DNA of 8,186 nucleotides from contig JBFJWU010000137.1 of assembly GCA_041623475.1 (NCBI GenBank), forward strand, positions 1 through 8,186. Reading direction: 5' to 3'. The notes below the pieces were generated by a model, which ran no database searches, was not told the origin of the DNA, and saw only the letters and a program-made list of their open reading frames with translations. Position 1 is the stretch's first letter, and every line of letters begins with the position of its first letter. This stretch comes from JBFJWU01 sp041623475 [NCBI: bacterium] (GTDB lineage Bacteria; J088). Position numbers and translations under genes: made by a program. Shown here in pieces: positions 6,632 to 8,186 of the stretch.

Positions 6632-7672
6632 ATGAAAATCAAAAACACGGGAATATTGGTATTGGCCATGGCGGTAATGACGGTCCAGGGCTGCGGCGAT
6701 ACACTGGCCGGGCTGGCCAGTGGCATCAAGGAACTGGGAATCGATGAACAGGCAACGATCCCGGACAGTGAAAAAGCGAATGAAACATTCGAGTCCGTCT
6801 TTCCCCAGGTACAGGATGCCGTCGGGCAGGCCTTGTCCCAGGGAATGTCTGCCGCCGGTGGAATGAAGCCCCAGCAGGCGGCTGGCAACCAAAGCTTTGA
6901 CATTGACGAAACGATCAGCGAGGACGGCGCAACGATGACGGTCAAAGGGACCGTCAATATCAGCGCCACACCCGCCGGTGCCCTGTCCCAGGAGCAGGAC
7001 CTGCGGGTCACGTGGAGCGGAATCAAGGCAACTGTCGACGGATCCGACCTGGACACATCCGGAAAGGTTGTTTTGTCCGGTTCGCTCGAGATCGGTACCG
7101 ACCAGTCAATTACGGGAACGTTCGAACAGATTGGCCAGATTACCGTCGGTGGCGAAACATTCGGATTTGATATCGTCACCACGTTTTCCGGTACCAAAAT
7201 TACGATCACCGGGACGATCAACGGCGAAACGACCGAAACGACGATCGACCTGGCGGAAGCGGGACAGAGTTCCGGGTCCGACGGCAGTTCCAACGGTACA
7301 ACGGACACGACTGACGGTGATGACAGCAGCGTGACCAAAGTCACCCTGGGCGTTTACACGGACAACGGTGATGGCACCTACAACGATACCGGCAAAGACC
7401 TGGTGATCGAGGTCGGTGTCGAGTGCTTTACGTGGACCCGCACGGCGCAGGCCGATTCAACGGTATCCACCTCGCACGACCACTACAACGCAGCGGATGA
7501 TTCGTCTTACGTGGATGGCGTGGTGACTTGGACCGAATACGGGCCGGAACATTCCCAGTCCGATATTGACGCGACGTGTGCCGCCGGTACCGGTGGGGCA
7601 ACCAAGACCGCTGACAGTACCTCGTATACGCAGGACAAGAACTTTTACCTGAAGATCAAAAGCGTCGAGTAA
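6632..7672 (+). CDS. uncharacterised two-part lipoprotein (346 aa)
   Basis: It begins with a signal peptide (MKIKN, then the hydrophobic TGILVLAMAVMTV) and a lipobox ending VQGC, so Cys21 would be lipidated after signal peptidase II cleavage; Gln at -2 is unusual but acceptable. Residues 22-85 look helical and alanine-rich. Residues 90-208 are a run of Thr/Gly-rich strands (repeated TVKGTV, ITGTFEQIG, ITITGTI patterns), suggesting a beta-sheet domain. A low-complexity Ser/Gly/Asp/Thr linker (about 211-233) leads to a second domain (235-346) with an Asp-rich DNGDGTYND (244-252) that could bind calcium, and two cysteines (265, 316) that could form a disulfide. The lipid anchor and disulfide fit an envelope protein. 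The gene has its own promoter and terminator. I do not recognise a family, and no enzymatic motif is visible. Confidence 0.85.
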   Translation: MKIKNTGILVLAMAVMTVQGCGDTLAGLASGIKELGIDEQATIPDSEKANETFESVFPQVQDAVGQALSQGMSAAGGMKPQQAAGNQSFDIDETISEDGATMTVKGTVNISATPAGALSQEQDLRVTWSGIKATVDGSDLDTSGKVVLSGSLEIGTDQSITGTFEQIGQITVGGETFGFDIVTTFSGTKITITGTINGETTETTIDLAEAGQSSGSDGSSNGTTDTTDGDDSSVTKVTLGVYTDNGDGTYNDTGKDLVIEVGVECFTWTRTAQADSTVSTSHDHYNAADDSSYVDGVVTWTEYGPEHSQSDIDATCAAGTGGATKTADSTSYTQDKNFYLKIKSVE

Positions 7673-7700
7673 CGAATTGATCCAGATTGTGAGCTGAACG

Positions 7701-7735
7701 GGCCGGCAGGCATTTCGCTTGCCGGCCTTTTTTTT
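7701..7735 (+). terminator. intrinsic terminator after the lipoprotein gene
   Basis: GGCCGGCAGGC (7701-7711) pairs with GCTTGCCGGCC (7717-7727), an 11-base-pair stem with one G-U pair and a 5-base ATTTC loop, followed directly by eight T residues (7728-7735). It lies 28 bases after the lipoprotein stop codon. Confidence 0.93.
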
Positions 7736-7756
7736 CCCTGAATACCGCAACGGGAC

Positions 7757-7774
7757 GCGCAGTGTACCCTGCGC
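7757..7774. repeat. short inverted repeat in the intergenic region
   Basis: GCGCAG (7757-7762) and CTGCGC (7769-7774) flank a 6-base spacer. It lies downstream of the tRNA fragment on the minus strand and may be what is left of the tRNA gene's 3' hairpin. There is no T-run, so I do not call it a terminator. Confidence 0.35.
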
Positions 7775-7811
7775 TGCCGGTCTCGAAAAACCTGTTGACG
7801 TAGTCCAGAAA

Positions 7812-7857
7812 TGGTAGGCGGTGAGGGGATCGAACCCTCGACCCGCTGATTAAGAGT
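7812..7857 (-). tRNA. 3' fragment of a tRNA gene, probably tRNA-Lys(CTT); putative attachment site
   Basis: Read on the minus strand, every tRNA element from the anticodon loop onward is present with standard lengths: anticodon loop CTCTTAA (7856-7850, anticodon CTT), 3' anticodon-stem strand TCAGC, variable loop GGGTC, T-arm GAGGG-TTCGATC-CCCTC, 3' acceptor strand ACCGCCT, discriminator A and an encoded CCA (7814-7812). The 5' side is absent: the bases before the loop (ACGAA) pair with only two of the five stem positions, and no D-arm or 5' acceptor strand (expected AGGCGGT) follows. A clean break at the anticodon loop is typical of a tRNA 3' end copied by tyrosine-recombinase integration. 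It is not a functional tRNA on its own. Confidence 0.85.
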
Positions 7858-8044
7858 TCGTATCAGACGTTTTCCATCGGTGTCCATAGTTGCCCACAGG
7901 CGCGCATTCTATGGGCATTTAGCTCGATGCCATATTCCAGCACTGTGTACAGATTCCCAATGTTTTCCACCCTATTGGGTACAGTTAGGGTACAGAAACG
8001 ACTAGTATAGGAATTAGTGCTGATAATTGGGGCGGACCACCAAT
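7858..8044. mobile_element. non-coding end of a putative integrated element
   Basis: This stretch shows no convincing gene on either strand. Two lines counted by hand (7921-8040) have about 45-47% GC, clearly below the flanking genes. It begins exactly where the tRNA fragment loses its match and holds several short direct repeats. In the usual arrangement the sequence on the anticodon side of such a fragment belongs to the element, and the sequence on the CCA side (to the left) to the chromosome. No integrase is visible in the window; it would be expected near the other end or further right. Confidence 0.5.
7977..7995 (+). repeat. tandem direct repeats, putative recombinase arm sites
   Basis: GGGTACAG occurs at 7977-7984 and 7988-7995, an 11-base period of about one helical turn. 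A shorter copy, TGTACAG, lies at 7946-7952. Tandem sites at this spacing beside a tRNA-derived core resemble the arm-type binding sites of tyrosine integrases or excisionase sites. This role is inferred. Confidence 0.5.
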
Positions 8045-8186
8045 ATGCCTGTTTGTACGTACAAAAAGAAATTTTCGTTGGCCACATTTCCTAGGCGGCA
8101 TTTTTTGGACCTTTTGGGGTCTGTATGGGCGTTGCTTTTTGCAGTGAGCTTTCAGGCTGGCTGCGCGACGATAACTACTGGAATAC
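8045..8186 (+). CDS. lipoprotein precursor, 5' part only (runs off the window)
   Basis: The frame from the ATG at 8045 is open to the window edge (47 codons). It encodes a basic N-region with KKK and RR, a hydrophobic stretch LLGSVWALLFAVSF, then QAGC followed by ATITTG. The AGC matches the end of a lipobox, and GCATITTG is a start I associate with small proteobacterial lipoproteins that have a PEGA-like domain. The start is uncertain: the 39-residue leader is long, and a TTG at 8105, with AGGCGG six bases before it, would give a shorter leader lacking positive charge. It lies on the putative element side of the tRNA fragment, so it may be element cargo. Confidence 0.55.
   Translation, partial: MPVCTYKKKFSLATFPRRHFLDLLGSVWALLFAVSFQAGCATITTGI

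Noticed and set aside
6580-7344. A 254-codon minus-strand open frame rich in Ser, Pro and Val
   Set aside because: It mirrors the Thr/Gly-rich lipoprotein gene on the plus strand, which has a signal peptide, ribosome binding site, promoter and terminator.
7812-7900. A complete tRNA, or a tRNA split by an intron at the anticodon loop
   Set aside because: No 5' half with D-arm and an AGGCGGT acceptor strand is seen in the following sequence to the window edge, and the next segment holds repeats and a lipoprotein start rather than intron-like structure. An intron longer than the remaining window cannot be fully excluded.
7863-8087. A 74-codon minus-strand open frame in the element end
   Set aside because: There is no ribosome binding site or recognisable motif, and it covers the direct repeats that look like recombination sites.
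1-8186. CRISPR array, insertion sequence or toxin-antitoxin pair
   Set aside because: No regularly spaced repeats of CRISPR length, transposase motifs or paired small toxin-like genes were found on either strand.

Overview
The window reads as GC-rich bacterial chromosome, most likely from a gammaproteobacterium with a lipid- or hydrocarbon-degrading lifestyle. This is an inference from a proteobacterial-type thiopurine methyltransferase, a tRNA remnant with an encoded CCA end, and an EthA/AlmA-type flavin monooxygenase operon. No gene fixes the species.

Positions 1-5080 form a divergent pair of transcription units around a short control region (1585-1705). Leftward lie a short-chain dehydrogenase (754-1584) and, overlapping its stop codon by one base, an epoxide-hydrolase-like alpha/beta hydrolase that runs off the left edge (1-754). 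Rightward lie a PF10118-type predicted metal-dependent hydrolase (1706-2581), a Baeyer-Villiger-type flavin monooxygenase of the EthA/AlmA family (2613-4103) and, again with a one-base stop/start overlap, a serine alpha/beta hydrolase (4103-5080). Together they suggest an oxidise-then-hydrolyse pathway: the dehydrogenase makes a ketone or aldehyde, the monooxygenase inserts oxygen to give an ester, and the hydrolase cleaves it. The substrate is unknown. The control region carries two perfect inverted repeats, each overlapping the -35 element of one of two face-to-face promoters whose -10 elements overlap.

Positions 5087-6548 hold three leftward genes: a 55-residue membrane or exported peptide, a thiopurine S-methyltransferase (tpm) and a small multi-pass membrane protein resembling the DUF6512 family; the last two are 11 bases apart. 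Positions 6632-7672 hold a rightward monocistronic lipoprotein gene of unknown function, with a recognisable promoter and a strong intrinsic terminator.

Positions 7673-8186 look like the end of an integrated element. On the minus strand there is the 3' part of a tRNA, probably tRNA-Lys(CTT), running from the anticodon loop to CCA (7812-7857), with no 5' half. Beyond it, base composition drops to about 45-47% GC and there are short direct repeats of the kind tyrosine recombinases bind. A lipoprotein gene begins at about 8045 and leaves the window. The best reading is chromosome to the left, a tRNA-derived attachment site, and a genomic island or prophage to the right.
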